From positions 1 to 64,000 of the forward strand of contig JAIOTZ010000284.1 of the NCBI GenBank assembly GCA_023374045.1: 64,000 bases of DNA, read 5' to 3'. Both the position numbers and the translations under genes were made by a program. Shown here piece after piece: positions 12,822-25,749 of the stretch. How positions within the stretch are numbered: position 1 is the first letter of the stretch; every line of letters begins with the position of its first letter. Source of the stretch: Limonium bicolor. Taxonomy: Eukaryota; Streptophyta; Magnoliopsida; Caryophyllales; Plumbaginaceae. The notes under the pieces were generated by a model. It was not told the DNA's origin, ran no database searches, and worked only from the letters and a program-made list of their open reading frames with translations.

Positions 12822-12834
12822 AAGGGGGGTAGAT
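12822..12834 (+). other. Polypurine tract of giant-LTR element
   Basis: AAGGGGGGTAGAT lies directly before the TGAAATACCCC start of the 3' LTR, the position expected for the plus-strand primer of reverse transcription. Confidence 0.85.
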
Positions 12835-15800
12835 TGAAATACCCCAAACTTACTAAACATTGAATAAATATCTAATCATATTAATTAAGGCCTAAACATG
12901 CCTTAAAAAGTCAACTGAGAACAACAGTGGTCAACACAAAACAAGATGTTGCACCCTTTGACTGTTAAGGGTAAACAAATACCCATATGAACTACTTAGG
13001 ATCTAAAAATTTGTCCTAAGAATATTAACATATTACTAAACATATTACAATTGTTCGGCAACAGTCCAACACAAAGAACAAGCACTTTCATGCTTCAAGG
13101 TCAAAAAGGGCAAAAATGTGCTCTAAGAAACCTTAAAGGTATAATGACCTCTAAATGATATAAAATTGAGTTACATGATCAAATATCATATAAGGAACAC
13201 AACAAGACCGTTGTCAAAGAAACAGAGCTCAGAAACACCAGGCAACACAAAATGTGCGCTAAAACTCCTTAAAGCACGTTTTTGTGAAATTGTCTTTTAA
13301 ATTGGTTTTAAATGGGCTAAAAGGTTATAATTACCTTTAAATATAATAAAATATCATATTATATGATATTAGGAATTTAATTCCAGAAATTTACGAATTT
13401 TTACAAATTTAATATTAAAATATAATAAAACCTTAATGTGGGGCCCGTCTGGGTCAACATTGACTAAGTTGGTCAATGTTGACCATTGACCACGAAATGG
13501 ACTACATGAAATCAGATAATTAAGTCTCTAAACAGACCAAGGGATATTCCCCATGTGACCATTATTTATTCCATCTTACTTTTGCATAAAATAACAAAAA
13601 AGTAAACTTAACTTTAAAAACAAAAAGGTGGGTTCCACTTACCTTACCCATGTGATGAGCCAGCCGAATTGGAGCCCCTCCTTCCTTGTCTTTCGGTGCT
13701 CCAAGGCTCCAAGCAAGAACAAAACAAAACAAGATGAGTCATCTTTCACTTATAAGAATAAAGTACATATTACTTCATTTTTGATTCAAATTTGAATCAA
13801 TCAAGCCCTACCTCTCTCAATCAAGGATGTCTGCCCCATCTTGCTTTCTCCACTGATTTAACCTGCAATTATAACCCCAATCAGACTTGATGAGTCATCA
13901 AAGCAAGGAAATCAAAAAAAAATGCAAAAAGGTGCTTTAAGGCAATATTAGCTCTTTCCCCTTCAGTTCTTCTCTTCAGCCGAGATTGCTCACTCCTTGA
14001 GCTCTCTCTGGCTCCCCTCCACCGTAGGTAAGAGTTCCAAGCACCATTGATGAGTTCTCAAGCTCTAGGTAAGCTCTTAAGGCATAAAAATGCCCATTTT
14101 CTTCATCTTTCTTCCCTTTTTCGATTGATCTACACTCCAACCTTTTCTATACATCTATGTAGAGTGATTTGGAGGTTATAGGAAGTGTTGGTTTTGTTCA
14201 TAACCAGATCTAAGGAGGAAAGTTCAAGTCTTGACCATTTAAGGTAAAAATGTGCTTTAAGCTCATTACTTTTGATTCCCTTCAAGTTCGGCTGTGAAAC
14301 TTTGTTCCTAGCCTTATTTTCTTCTCATTTTCATGTGGAATCAGTTGGTTAGCCATTTGGAGCAAGGGGGCCGAGATCCAAAGGAAATACCCTCTTTTAA
14401 GGCATTTCCAAGGTAAAACCTAATAACAAGGTAGCTTGTTGAGAACTAGCTATTTCCTATGTCAATATGGTGGATCTAACACCTTGTGGTGTGTTTGATT
14501 CAGGCCGAAACCATCTTGAACTCTCCTTGCATTCTTAAGGTGATTTTTGCCTTAAATCTTACATTAAATTAATTCTTATGGTTAGATCTTTCTTGGAGAC
14601 TAACTAGGCCTTGTTTGCTGTTTGAAACATGCAAGAGAAGCTTTGGAAATTTTATCTAAGGCTGGCCGAATTCAAACAAGGTATTATTCAAGCAAAATCA
14701 AGGTATAAACTCCTAAATCTATGATTTTTATAATTTCTAAGCTTATATATAAATATGGCCGAGAGTGAAATGATAAAATTGGGTTATATTGACCTAGAAA
14801 TGGGAAAAAATGACTAAGATAAATTAAGCTAGTCATTTAAGCGATTTTAATTAACATAATTGTCAAATTTAAGACATTATGTGGAAGTTTGGTAATTAAA
14901 TGAAAGTTGTGAGTGTGAGGCCGAGAATTATAGTGTTTTGGGACATTTATGTGTAATTTATTTTGCAAGACAATGTTTGTAATAAGGCCATGTATTTTAG
15001 GCCATTTTATTTATGCATTTACAAGCTTTTAATAAGTTTAAGTAGTATAAATGCATTACCGAAAAGTAAATGGGGTCTTAGGTATAATTAAATTAAATTT
15101 GGAGGGATTAGAATAATAAGGCGAAAATTAGAGGTAAAAAGGAGTTAAAATAAAGTTTATAAGATTTTTAAAGTTTTGGGGTTAAATGGTGAATTTAGAA
15201 AGTTTGGGTACTAAACCGTAATTATAAGGGATTGGTGGTCAAGGAAATATTAAGGTGGTCAACATTGACCATATGCTAGGTTTTGACCAAAATAAATAAG
15301 TTAGATAACTTATTTAAGGTTTTATAATAATTATGTATTAATGGTAATATTTTTATAACATATGTGGTAAATATGTTATTACCAAAAATAAAGGGTGTAC
15401 AATGGCATTTTAAAACACCCATGGGCTATTAGGAATTTTTAGGAATTTATTGGGTTGTTTTTGGAATTAAAATAAACTATATATGTATAATATATAGTTA
15501 TTATGTCATTATGACACTTTGGAGAAAAAATAGATGGTGGAATGGTAATACCAAGAGTATATGGGTTAATAAGGATATTTATAACCCTTTGGTAAAATTT
15601 GGAGATTTTTAGAATTATATAAGAGTGTCTATTGAGATATGTGTATAAGATAGATTATAATGATATGGTAAAACTATATGTTATAAATAGGGCCAAATGG
15701 CAATTATAGAATAGCACAAGGGCTGTTCGGAATTACAAAAAATAACCATAGGTTTACTCTTTTATAAGTTAGAAATGTTATATTGAATGGTATTATAAAC

Positions 15801-18467
15801 ATGGTAAAAAGAAAGGGGTGGGTTTTGGTAAATAAAGGAAATTATGGTTTAAGGAAAAGTATATAGGTTTAATATATGCCTATGAGGCAATATACAATAG
15901 TTTTGTATAAAAAACTATAGGTATGAGTTAAAGGAAATAAAAATATCATATCAAATGGTATTAGTATTTTGGTATAACATTACATAATGTATGTGGTCAA
16001 AAAGGGAATTTAAATAAATTCAAGGGCTATACCGAATTAATAAGAGTTGGAAAATGAATTTTAGACTATGGTCTACAATGTCATAAATGTTATGACAATT
16101 ATATGGTATTAAGTGGTGGTTTAATGGAATTAGTATAAGGAAGGGTACTCACATAAAATAATGTGACAAACTATAATAAATGGGATTTATAAACTAAGGT
16201 GTTTATGGAATAAACCTTAGGAGTTGTAATTATACAACATAAAATGTTACATAATATTAGGATAATAATCTTAATATAAGTTGTATAATATAATACAACA
16301 ATGGGAATAATCATCTAATAAAAGATGATAAAATGTAACATAAATATAAGAGTTTATGAAACTCATGAGAATTACCAACGTGTGTAAAAATATATATACA
16401 TACACAAGAATAATGTATATAAGGTGGTATATATATTTTGTTGTTGAAAACCATATGATTTAATGGTGGTGGGTATTTAAAAAAAATAAATAAATATATA
16501 TTACGAACTATAAGTTATGAATTTTAGAATGCAATATAATATAAGAATGCTTGCATACATGCAACTATAGGTTACGTACCTAAACTAGATGTGGATAAGA
16601 TTAAAAGAAATATAAGGAATTAAACTTAACAGTGGAATGTTTTGACGTACGCGTTTTAAGTAACCAAACCGACTGTTTTAGAGAAACCCGTAACAACAAC
16701 TGTAGAAAACAGGGTGAACTGTCGGGTTACTTATAATTCGGAAATACCGGATGATGTAGTTAGTCATGGAGACTGACTTATAGTTTTATTACCGTTTATA
16801 GTATACTTCTGACAAGGACGCTTGACGAGCTAACGGACTACACGGAGCGTAGGATCTTGCTGATTCATACTCCACCGTAATACAGTCAGGGTGAACGGTA
16901 TGTAAAGGGGTTTGCCGAGTTGACCTCAGGTTGCTCCTTGGGCTCGGATTTGGTTGACATAACTTGTATGTTGTTATGTGTCTCTGGTTGTCTCTGAGGA
17001 CTTTCTCAGTTCAGGCTTCTGTGTGACTGTGATAAGAGTTTGTGCCTGGATGTGTTAATTAATATGCATGAATGTATATTTATAGCTGCTCATTACTTAC
17101 ATGTTGTTGAGTTAACAGTATTGGTTCGTATATATGAACCTATATATATAAAACGAACTAGCGGCTATGGTGCTATCTTATATGAAATATAAGGAACGTA
17201 AGTAAAACGTTGTAGCACTATGATAATAACACATACATATTATCTGAGACTTTTGTACGGAGCATTGACTTTTCTATACGCCGCTCTCGTATCTAACACT
17301 GGATCCCGAGTTTACAAACTCCGGATTGGACTAATGACCTTAGTCTGCTGTGTTAGAAAATTTGGTAATGCGATGCGATGGTATAATTAATAAATTAATG
17401 GAATGGAAGTAAAGCCAAGATGATGTGGCTCTTGGTGCGCGCTGTGATCACAAAAACGATACCAGGATGTCCGCGTACGGGTCCGTAAGTATCAAGAAAA
17501 TTTCCAGTGAGCTAGAATGGCTCGTTGGTCGGAGACTCTACCGTTGGAGTGGCTACTGCCGTGGGTGACCCGCCATAATATATGGGTAACTAGAGACATG
17601 TCGTTTTAACGAGACATTGTCACTAGGTATAACTGAACAACTAAAACAATTGAGACTTATACAGTGGCGAACAATACCATGGACGAGACTTAATACTTGT
17701 TTATTATTCTCGTTGTTTCACTTTGTTGTTCACTGGTTATACTTGTGGTTATTTTATTGTGCGTTGATGGTTGGATGGAGCCTACAAGGCTAAGGTAAAT
17801 CAAATATGAAAACTGTACGCTACGGCGAATGTACATTGTACATTATATTGTTATTACTCGATACGTTCGATATATAAATGTTGTATGGAATATTGAATGA
17901 ATGTTTGGATATTTGGATGGATGGTTGAATGTTTATGGATTTGGATGGATGGTTAAATTTATTACGCATGTTTACTACAGTATTGAATATAACTGTAAAA
18001 TGGTAAAGCATGAAACCGATCTTATAACAAGATGGTAAAATGACAAGTGACCATTAGGGTCCAGGCCCGGCATACTCAGCGTCTATCGCTGATACTACAC
18101 CATTTCAGGTTGTTGATCATTGTCGGAGCTGAAGAGCAGGAACAGGGTAATTGGAGACGTTGTATAGAAATGAAGATGGTGTATAGTCTTATGGTAAGGT
18201 TGTGTATTTCAGGATTGGGTAGATGCTCACTTGTCGATGTTTGTGATTTATGTTTAGTGTGATGTATAGGAATTTCTCGTTATCACTGCGGTTAGCAGTT
18301 TATATTTTGGAAGTTGGATGTGGTTTGGCTACGTTGCTCGCATGGGCGAGTAATGGCCGGTGACACCCGAGTGAGTTTGTAATAGTTATTTATTCTACTG
18401 CTGCGAGACGTTTTTATTTATTGCTACGTGAGGGATTATATCGTGATTATGGAGAGGGGGTGTTACA
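12835..18467 (+). repeat. 3' LTR of giant-LTR element
   Basis: It aligns along its whole length with 2813-8398, starting TGAAATACCCC and ending GTTACA. The two copies differ by scattered substitutions and many one-base indels, a few percent by eye. This implies a fairly recent insertion. It is followed by ATAT, matching the bases before 2813. Confidence 0.9.
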
Positions 18468-19752
18468 ATATAATCTATCCAATTTATAATTACCACAGGC
18501 AATGGGTTAATAGGACCATCAATGCTAATCACCTTATCTGATCATAACACGATTCGAAGGCTTATAATAAATTTATGAAGTTTATTAAAAGAACTTGAAA
18601 GCATTAACCTGAGCAATCCAAATAGTCTCAATTAAGCAGTAAAATAATGCAGAGTTTAACTAATTACAACATCCCTTCCCCTAGAGTAAATCCTCTTTGC
18701 TAGACATAGCAATTGAAAACATAAATAAGAGAGAGTTAGGAGAAATCATCTGTTACGAAGATCCTCTTGCTTGCTCCGCCCTTCGTCCTTGCTCTATGCT
18801 GGTTTGGAGGTTGGAATTGGCGACAATGAAGTGAGCTTGATGAAATGGAGTGAAAATGGAAAATTCTGGAAAAGTTTGTGAGGCGTCTGGATGGTTTGGG
18901 TCGGACGTCGATCCGGATGCGGTGTTGAGGGTCAGTCCGGATCCGGACGCGGATCCGGACGTGGCTAAATGAGGTGCATGAATACGGGTTATGTTTGTAA
19001 GTGAGGGATGAAGGTTATGGAGGAATTTTTATGAATGGAGATGGGTTTATCGTGAACGGGAGGATAAGTAGAGAGGGGGAGTATATGAGTTAGACTAGAG
19101 CGTCTGGTACGAATTGAAATGGAAGCTGAAGGAGAGTTAAATAGGCTTAGAAGTGAAAACATTGGTTAGCGGTGAGTTGGGTAACCGATTGATTGAGCAT
19201 GGGCATCGTCTTAATTTAACTGGAAGCATGGGCTAAACCGCCGCTTTGGCTGATAATTGCGCCGAAAGCATAATTATCAATGCGATGCATTTTTATTTTT
19301 CGTTTCTGTGTGACGTCCGGCTCTGTGCCCGGATCCGGACATGAGACAAAGGTTTTGTTCTGAATCTCGGGTTACGTCCGGAACTGTGTCCGGATCCGGA
19401 CATGACACGGAGGTTTTGGATCTGCATGTTGTGTCTTGTCCGGCTTGCGTCCGGATCCGGACGTGCCCTTTTACGGACGTCCGGCTTTGCGTCCGGGTGA
19501 GTTTGGCCGGATGTGGCCAAGTTTTGCCTCTTTTTCCTGATTTGTTCCTCGTTTGTTGCATTGTAATCCTTATGACGTAAAATCTTCATTTCCATGGGTT
19601 TTCCTATATTTAACACATAAAATGCGTCAATTTAAATCAGAACATCAATCTTAGGAAAAACGCATAATAAGTGGGAAACATTGCTTAAATTGTTGCAGAT
19701 TATAAGGTAATTAAACCCTAAAAAGCCTATATGTTTCACACTTATAAACTTC
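18468..19752 (-). repeat. Proximal part of element M LTR
   Basis: On the minus strand it starts near 19752 after a purine-rich tract (AGTATGAGGAAGT), with TTATAAGTG in place of the expected TGATAAGTG of related LTRs. It carries CCGGATCCGG palindromes at about 18904-18962 and a tandem series of about 60 bp units at 19312-19510. Each unit has TCCGGATCCGGAC or a variant. It continues in 2353-2812 once the giant-LTR insertion is removed. Small frames inside it are products of the repeats. Confidence 0.6.
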
Positions 19753-21319
19753 CTCATACTTAAGCTTATGCTTGTCCTCTAGCAAATAATGAATAAGAAT
19801 ATCTCTAAAGCCGTCAAATAATCTCAAGATCAAACAAGTGCAGGGTGAAATCAAACAAAGTGATAAATGAAAGAATAATCTTGCTCTTTGGAGGTAGGTT
19901 TCACAAACAGTGAAAGAAGAACAATTTTGTAAAAGCATAGAGAAACTAGATTGCATAAAACAAGTTAGCTTAGCTTGGGACTTTCCACCAATTTTCATTC
20001 CTCTAACCTTTGGATGACAAGGGTGTGAAAGTAATGCCTTATTCCGCAATACCTTTCAACACCATGCACTCATGATCAAAAGCATAAATTTAACTGCAAT
20101 TATCTCTTTTGTAAGCGAAAGCATTCATATTCAAGAATTATGTATAAAACAAACTAATATTTAAGATCATGCAGAGTTTTCCGTAACCCAGACTTTTCTC
20201 TCTATCCTTGAGATGGTGTTGGGCCAACTATCCCAGATCCCGAGACCTTAGGTAGATAGGTGTTAAGGCACCCTTAAGGCTTAATAACTGGATAGACGAG
20301 GCCTGCTATTGTTAGGAAAAAATTTTGATCAGCGGAGTACCTTGCCTCATCCTTTTCATTCCAAACATTCACTTCATTTCCACAATCCCAAGCTAAAATA
20401 ACCTGGTTTTCACAACTAGCTAATATACCTGATTTCAGTGAAAAGAGAGTATTTTTTAAATAAAACTTATTTATCCAAACCTCATCAAGCAGAACGTTTC
20501 ATATGGTTGTCACTTGGTTTAATTTCAAAAACTCCTGTAATTATTTATCTTATTTTTCGGTGTGCAGAGGCATTAAAGCTGCATAAAGGTAAGTGTGGCA
20601 TTAAAGAACAACTAGCATGTTTTCAGGGAAAGGTCTTCCTTCCTCACACTTAAGAGGAGCAATGTCCTCATTGGTCATAAAAGAAAAGCAAGTAAAAGAT
20701 CTTTCAAAACATGCTATACTCATAATAGATGCATGTGCAATAATTAAACCGCAACGCAAGAAAGAGCGGAACATCAATATGTTAAAGTAGGAACTGAGAC
20801 TCCCCTGGTGTCATAGATTGAGGAAGATGTCCTTCCTCACACTTGAAGTTTTGCAGGGGTCGAGATACTCCTCACTGAGTCACAGACAATATGCGTTTTG
20901 TGCAGAGTAAAAGTTGCTAGTTTTCCACTGGCATGTACGACCACAGGATAAAGTGCATTAACTTGAATGACAGGGAATATTTGCATCACATGAGTAATAT
21001 TAGAGAAAGAATACTCCCCAGAATTCAAGCTTAGCAGACGTTCGAAAGTAGTGTGGTTCCATTTCCTGTACTTATAGCCGTTTGTTTCGCAGTAGAGGTG
21101 ACATGTAAATTAATCATTTAAGAACACTGCACTGCTCATAGAAACAGGAAATTTAGCATTTCATAATTAAAACATTGCCAAATATAACAATTACCACTTC
21201 ACCTGTCAGTCGCGTGTTTAGCGTTAGTTTTAACAAACAAATGTAAATCAAGTCAAAGGAAAAGAAAAGTACAGAAAAACAAATGAAAAAAAAAGAAAGC
21301 AATAAAGAGGGGATGGCTG
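19753..21319 (-). other. Element M region between ORF3 and LTR
   Basis: No coding sequence is visible. The stretch contains reverse-complement copies of an AAGTGTGAGGA motif (near 20640 and 20830), resembling the repeated AAGTGTGGGGGA motifs in the same region of element P. The proper polypurine tract is the purine run just above 19752. Confidence 0.5.
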
Positions 21320-22637
21320 TCACTGAGGCGGCGGTGGTGGCGAAGCTCCCGCGCCCATCTGGGAAAGGAGCATCTGCAGGAGCTGGCTAGTCTGGGCCTA
21401 CTGAGCGGATGCCAGAGTCATGAACTGAGTGGTCTTTCTCTGAACGGCATCACTACGCTCCAAGCGCTGGGTGATTAGAGCCTGGGTGTCTCGGAGAGAA
21501 GTCTGCTCTGTCTGGAGGTGCTCCTCAGTCTGGCGGATGTCATCGATGTGTCCCTCCATGCGCACCTGGCGCTGCTGTACATCCCCGACCTGCTGCTCCA
21601 TACCCCAAAACCGCTGCTCCATCCTCTGCTGCTGCTGGAGAATGGAGTCCAACATAGCCTGCATCTCTGATGGGATGCTCATCACAGGGGGCATAGGAGG
21701 CGCCATGGTAGCAGTAGGTGCCGAAGTAGAGCTAGAGCTCGGAGATGTGCCAGTGGACCCTAGACCCGAGCTGCCCTTCACCAGCTGCCGTCATCGACGG
21801 TGATGGGTGTCTCTCCCTCCCTCATCTCGACACTGGTGAAGACATCTTCGGGAATGAGAAGGTAAGAAAATGCTGGATAAAGATAGGGAAGAAGGGGATG
21901 ATCTTTTTCTTCTTGGTCTTCAGATATGTCAACACCTTGTGCAGCTGTCTAAACATCACGAAGGGGAGCGAGAGCCGCTGAGATGGTGGAGGTGGTACGG
22001 CTAGGAGATAGTCGAGGAGAACACAATCTTCGTCAGAAGCATCATTTCCGGCATGAGGCCGGATCTGATGACTGAGGATCTCTACAATGTTCCTCTGGGG
22101 AAGGGAGGGGAGGAGAGCATATAGGAGTACGGTTTTATTCTCCTCTCCCTGTCGGCGAGTAGTACTCCCGACCGCTTGTAACCATCTAGACTTAATCTGC
22201 CTAAGCTCATCCTCCGTAAAGTTTAGTGTCGCCTCATTATCCGGGAGGTGTAAAATAATACTGAAAGTCTCAGGGGTTACCTCGACTGAGATCTGGCGCA
22301 CGTATGATGTGATGGTGTTTGTCGTGTCGCTCGCCTCAGCGTTGGCATAGAATTCCCGTACCAGAGGCGGGGAGAAGACGCCCTCGCCCATGCGCAAGTT
22401 GCTGTCGATGCCGAAGCTAGTAAAAATATCCCCAAGCCCAGTAGCAGCGGACGCCTCTACGGTGATGCGCCTCTCGATGACGAAGGCCCCGCCTTGCTCG
22501 TACCAGGCCCGGGCGGCAGCAGATATGAAACTGTTAGGGCATAGTAGGGTAGAGGCTGGCTCTGACTGATCGTCGGGGCGTGGGTCTCGCGAAGAGGATC
22601 CCTTGCGTGTAGCACCTCCTCCTCTAGTTCTAGCCAT
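21320..22637 (-). pseudogene. Element M ORF3, Athila-type unknown protein
   Basis: It starts at the ATG at 22637, directly after a splice-acceptor-like TATAG. The first 230 codons resemble the plant-transposon ORF3 domain (PF20167-like), with residues ARAWYE, GEGVFSPPLVREFYANAEA and TSYVRQISV. This is followed by a Ser/Pro linker and a Gln-rich, probably coiled-coil segment (about 21690-21440), and a Pro-rich end at 21320. A frame change lies near 21870-21930 and an in-frame TAG at 21400-21398 interrupts the Gln-rich part. I see no signal peptide or membrane segment. The protein's function is unknown. Position after pol is that of the so-called env-like gene of Athila elements, but envelope features are absent. 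Confidence 0.7.
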
Positions 22638-23102
22638 CTATACGATAAACAAATGCAATAAGAAACCTAAAACAACAAGAAGCAGCAAAAGAGAAGCAAA
22701 AGACACCCAAATACACCGATCGAGCAGCAAGTTCTATTTGAACATATTCTTGCACATAGTTAATCTAGGAGAACCAAGGCATTAAAACATCTAAACATAG
22801 CAAACAATAGCTTTAAACAGTAGAACATAAACCTAGAAAATAATTGCAGAAAAATTATTAAATTTACACATGTCCGGATCTACGTCCGGGTGTCTTGGGT
22901 CGGACGCAGATCCGGACGCACTCATAAACCCTAAAAAATCGTGCCGCGAACAGAGCGTTCAAAAATTTCCCCAAATTCTCACAAATTCGCACACACAAAT
23001 TCACAAATGTCACACCAATCATCTAATTAAGCACATAATCCACTTAAACTACCTAATCCACCGCAAATCGACTGAAATTCGAATGGAAAAACGAAATTGA
23101 AC
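22638..23102 (-). other. Candidate leader intron before element M ORF3
   Basis: On the minus strand ACCAG|GTTCAATTT at 23103/23102 is a plausible donor. The acceptor TTTATCGTATAG ends at 22638, immediately before the ORF3 ATG. The 465 bp between is AT-rich with one CCGGA palindrome group (22870-22922). The sites are read by eye; there is no transcript evidence. Confidence 0.45.
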
Positions 23103-23465
23103 CTGGTGTGAATTTCGGTTTTGAAAGTTGGAAAAAAATGAAGAAAGATGGGCGACGACGGTGGAGGTGTGGCGTTGTGTTCCTGGTGGTCGCAACGGTG
23201 GTCCTGGGTCACTGGTGGTCGGAGTGGTGCTGTAGTGGTGGTGTTTTCAGTGGAGGCGAAAATGGAGGAGAAACACTATGTATCGGGTGTGGGTTCGAAT
23301 GCGATGGAGGAAGAAGAAAGAAGAAAAGAAAGAAAAGAAAGAAAAGAAAAACGCGAACGGCGCGCAATTGAGTCACGTCCGGATTTCCGTCCGGATCAGG
23401 ACGTTGCTAGGTTTTCACGACCAGATTTGCGTCCGGCTAAGTTTAGCCGGACGCGTTGAAATTTT
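23103..23465 (-). promoter_or_regulatory. Palindrome block and CT-rich leader upstream of element M ORF3
   Basis: In minus-strand order there are TCCGG/CCGGA palindromes (23455-23372), then a TTTCTTTC-type pyrimidine tract (about 23350-23308), then a leader reaching the donor at 23103. The order matches element P (31731-32348). A promoter role is inference. The G-rich plus-strand frames here are shadows. Confidence 0.4.
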
Positions 23466-23928
23466 CTCTTTTTTATTTAAATTATTAAATTAAAAACCAC
23501 TACTCTAGAACATCTCATTGGATTTTAGAGCTAAAAAGGAATATTTCCAAAAATAATTAAGCAAAAATAAACAAACACAAGAATGCAGAAATGAAATAGC
23601 AAGAGTGTTAAAGGACTCCCTGATATGTGATGAGCAATGCCGTGATATTTCCCCACACTTGAGTTCAGTTTAGCATCAAAGTGAGGTAACTGAAAGATTA
23701 AATCTGCAAAACCAGGAGAACTCAAGTGGAACCAGGCAGAACTATTAGTAGAAAATAAGAGCCTAGGTTCTTGCAATATGCACAACATCGGTTAACACAC
23801 CAAAAAATAAAAACAAAAGAGTTAAAATAAATAACTAAACCAAGAAAGCGAAAAGAGATACAAACCAGTGGGTTGCCTCCCACCAAGCTGCCCAGAGTTA
23901 AAGTCTCTGGCTAGACTTCGCAGGTGTA
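23466..23928 (-). other. Element M spacer between pol and ORF3
   Basis: AT-rich spacer with no gene. It carries one reverse-complement copy of an AAGTGTGGGGA-like motif near 23650. Confidence 0.45.
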
Positions 23929-24368
23929 TTACGGAGGGCCGCCACAGCAGCTAGCAATAGCTTTCTTCGGTCTGAAATACCATTGTGAGCGTGGTTTCTT
24001 TGATGATTTTGGAGGAGGTGCTGCAGTACAGATAACAGAAAGAGAAGTAATGGAATAAGAACTTTCAATCAAGGATACACCTGGTGCAGGAGGCTGAGAA
24101 AAGGTAGCGCCTAGGTACTTCTTCAGTCGAGCACCATTCACTTTGAATACCTCTCCTAACTTGTTTTCTAGCTCATAGGCGCCATAGGAAGTGATCCCTA
24201 CAACCTTAAATGGACCTGCCGAATGGGATTTCAACTTCCCAGGAAAAGGCGCAGCCTGGAATTGTAGAGCAACACCAGATCCCCTACTTTAAATTCTCTC
24301 TTCTGTATCATTTGATCATGGATTCTCTTTGTGTGCTCCTTATAAATTCTGGAACTGTCATAAGCTTG
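23929..24368 (-). pseudogene. Element M integrase C-terminus, truncated
   Basis: The minus strand from 24368 encodes the end of an Athila-type integrase, with residues [24 protein letters not shown] and YGAYELEN. These closely match the end of the element P integrase. A Pro/Ser/Lys-rich tail with a stop at 23929 follows. There is one frame change near 24232. The upstream part of pol is missing because element P starts at 24369, and it does not resume at 36950. The fragment cannot encode an active enzyme. Confidence 0.85.
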
Positions 24369-25743
24369 TGATAAGTGGTGAAATAATGCTCTCTCAAGAT
24401 CTTTATTCGTCGTCATTTCATTTAGCGCATGACTATTCACCACTTTATGGAGTATTTGTGTGTTTATTAGTGATCTTACACTTTTGGCTTGTTTAAATAG
24501 GTAAATACTCTTTGGAGTACATTTTAAGAGCTTTATATGAGAAAGCATCAATGTTCGAGCACCTCGGGAAGGATGCCTAGCCAACGGGAAGCATCGGGAG
24601 AGTTCTGGCACAGAGAAAATGACATTCTGGGGCCGACCGAACTTGCGACCGGACTTGCAAGTTCGGTCGGGCCCTGTTAAAGACGACCAAAACTCACTGG
24701 AATCGACCGAACTTGCGACCGGACTTGCAAGTTCGGTCGACCTTTAAACCCGTCACTTGCTCCGCTTGAAAAGAGTCCGACCGAACTTGCGACCGGACTT
24801 GCAAGTTCGGTCGGACGCGAATTTTTGCCCAGATCTGCGTTTTCAAGAGCTGAATTTGGGGGCTTCCTTCCTCATTATCAATTTGACCCGACTCCAACCC
24901 TAACAGACAGAGAAGAGGCGAAAATAGAAGAGAAAAGAGAAGGAGAAGAGAAGAGAAGAAAGGAGGAAGAAGAAAGCGAAGATTTCTACCTCCATTGAAG
25001 CTTGGAAGCTCCTCTAATGGCTAATTCTTCCTTTCCTTGCTCTTTCCTTTAGCTATGTCTGAGTAGTTCCATTTGTATCCTAGGATGAGGGTTTGAACCC
25101 ATTTTGCTCATTGAATGCTAAGAACCTAACTCATTTGTTACTCTTGTTTTATTTCCTTCAATATCAATGAATGCACTAAATTGATCTCTTATTGCATTTA
25201 TGGTGGTTCCATTCAATATTTGAGTTTGAGTTTGGAACTAGACCAAGAAGGGAGTAAACCCTAACCTTTGCTTTCTTGATTTGGAAGTAAATGCTTGGGG
25301 CTATTGTTTAAGAGTGCTTGCTTAATGCTATTTGATGACTTAAACCTCCTTTAATTAAGGGGTTTGATTATTTAAGTAAGAATTGGATTTCCCATGATTT
25401 GGGAATTCATGAGCTAAACTCTAATAGGCATGAGATGATGAGTTATGGTTTGAAGTTCTTTGAGTGAATTGGGTGATTCCCACTGTCCTAAGGTACTCTC
25501 TCCATCCATTCCATTCACAAACATTTTACTGTTTTTACTGCATTTTAGTTAACAAAACAAACAACCAAGCTTGCCTCTGGCTAAACCCCCATTTAACTGT
25601 TATTTCGCACTGACTTTTTATACCGAAGCTTGGGATTTAGAAACCAATTTCCTTGTGGATACGACACGTTTTTACTGCAACGAATTGGGTGCACTTGCCC
25701 ATTTTAGCTAGGTTCAATTACTATGTATGTAATTTTCCCAACA
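24369..25743 (+). repeat. 5' LTR of element P
   Basis: 1375 bp, TGATAAGTGG to CCCAACA. It carries three 38 bp palindrome units at about 24633-24670, 24704-24740 and 24777-24814 (71-73 bp period), a GA-rich run (24905-24975) and an AT-rich 3' part. It matches 35568-36949 closely, with differences mostly in homopolymer length. Confidence 0.92.
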
Positions 25744-25749
25744 AGTTTA

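Larger units (their letters stand above)
2813..18467 (+). mobile_element. Non-autonomous giant-LTR Ty3-type element
   Basis: Two directly repeated LTRs (2813-8398 and 12835-18467) bound a 4.4 kb internal region. A tRNA-Met primer binding site follows the 5' LTR and a polypurine tract precedes the 3' LTR. Both LTRs start TGAAATACCCC and end GTTACA. The internal region encodes a gag and no protease, reverse transcriptase, RNase H or integrase that I can recognise, so mobility would need a partner element. The flanks give a 4 bp ATAT target duplication, or AATAT if the final A is counted as flank. The layout fits large retrotransposon derivatives. The gag and tRNA-Met site suggest the chromovirus branch of Ty3/gypsy, but that is not certain. 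Confidence 0.9.

Noticed and set aside
19277..19616. Overlapping open frames in element M LTR
   Set aside because: They exist in several frames on both strands because the tandem CCGGATCCGG units lack stops; no protein signal.
23108..23459. Gly/Trp-rich and Lys/Arg-rich plus-strand frames
   Set aside because: They are antisense to the CT-rich leader of element M ORF3 and reflect composition.
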